Assembly: GCA_009784445.1 (NCBI GenBank)
Contig: WRBQ01000015.1
Span: 1-39,925 of the forward strand
DNA from: Oscillospiraceae bacterium
GTDB lineage: Bacteria; Bacillota; Clostridia; Oscillospirales; Acutalibacteraceae
Direction of reading: 5' to 3'
Length of the DNA: 39,925 bases
A program made the position numbers and the translations under genes. This document shows, one piece after another, positions 39,881-39,925 of the stretch (its first letter is position 1; every line of letters starts with the position of its first letter). Below the pieces are notes generated by a model. That model ran no database searches. It had not been told where the DNA came from and worked only from the letters and a program-made list of their open reading frames with translations.

Positions 39881-39925
39881 TGGTCCGAGTGAAGAGACTT
39901 GAACTCCCGGCCTCTTGACCCCCAG
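39881..39925 (-). tRNA. tRNA-Pro (anticodon GGG), 3' part; 5' part beyond the window
   Basis: On the minus strand the window edge starts in the anticodon loop CTGGGGG, which places GGG at positions 34-36, followed by the 3' anticodon stem TCAAG, a T-arm with stem GGGAG/CTCTT and loop TTCAAGT, an acceptor strand CACTCGG, discriminator A and an encoded CCA. The stems pair sensibly, so it is probably functional, but the 5' half is outside the window. Confidence 0.75.
39896..39925. repeat. Right 30-bp direct repeat (attR core)
   Basis: Identical to 21279-21308; lies inside the tRNA-Pro gene. Identity could extend past 39925, which I cannot see. Confidence 0.85.

Larger units (their letters stand above)
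21279..39925. mobile_element. Integrative mobilizable element carrying a phosphorothioation defence island
   Basis: A 30-bp direct repeat of tRNA sequence bounds the region. Inside are a tyrosine integrase next to the right repeat, an excisionase-like HTH protein, a MobV relaxase with a recognisable oriT, an XRE regulator, an AbiE toxin-antitoxin locus and the ssp-type defence operon. No conjugative type IV secretion genes are present, so it is mobilizable rather than self-transmissible. The defence operon is clearly AT-richer than the integrase and mobilization genes and the host, suggesting it was picked up separately as cargo. The right repeat may continue past the window. Confidence 0.8.

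Noticed and set aside
1-39925. CRISPR array
   Set aside because: No series of regularly spaced direct repeats was seen on either strand, and no cas genes.

Overview
The window looks like chromosomal DNA from a Clostridia-class Firmicute carrying an integrated mobile element. The host part has fairly high GC. Pointers to Clostridia are an adjacent SCIFF precursor and radical-SAM maturase pair (scfA/scfB), a Firmicutes-type ethanolamine (eut) microcompartment operon with PduS/PduT-type members, a VanW-family protein, and clear sigma-A promoters with strong AGGAGG-type ribosome binding sites. No species can be named from the sequence alone.

Host region, 1 to about 21,270. The left edge holds the end of a serine beta-lactamase-like hydrolase, then an NrdG-type activase, a small exported lipocalin-like protein with a Trp-rich hydrophobic tail, a GH2 glycosidase, and scfA-scfB. 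Next come divergent ku and ligD genes (bacterial end joining); this LigD has no room for the OB-fold half of its ligase domain. From 19,010 down to 8,211 on the minus strand runs one tightly packed operon: eutA-eutB-eutC-(P-loop kinase)-eutL-(frameshifted AAC(3)-like acetyltransferase)-eutE-eutM-eutT-pduL-eutN-pduS-pduT. It encodes ethanolamine ammonia-lyase, its reactivase, a cobalamin adenosyltransferase and reductase-like protein, acetaldehyde dehydrogenase, a phosphotransacylase and shell proteins. Upstream is a vanW-aminotransferase pair with a clean promoter abutting a 16-bp palindrome.

Mobile element, about 21,279 to at least 39,925. A 30-bp direct repeat made of tRNA sequence marks both ends. 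The right copy belongs to a tRNA-Pro(GGG) gene cut by the window edge; the left copy is fused to a 3' end that fits a tRNA-Leu better. The right arm carries a tyrosine integrase, a small excisionase-like HTH protein, a MobV relaxase, a pMV158-like oriT and an XRE regulator. The left arm carries an AbiE toxin-antitoxin locus whose toxin gene is broken, flanked by two copies of a 25-bp palindrome.

The cargo (36,467 down to about 23,200, minus strand, visibly AT-richer than the host) is a compact operon that reads as a DNA-phosphorothioation defence system: SspD-like PP-loop sulfurtransferase, SspB-like DUF4007 protein, SspC-like large ATPase, an Abi-alpha (DUF4393) protein, SspA-like cysteine desulfurase, then an SF2 helicase, a GHKL (MutL/Hsp90-fold) ATPase split by an in-frame TAG, and a PLD-family nuclease. 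No SspE-like gene is present, so the helicase, GHKL and PLD set is the likely restriction arm. This combination is the strongest candidate for an under-described system here. Second is the SCIFF peptide in which the usual thioether-acceptor threonine is glycine.
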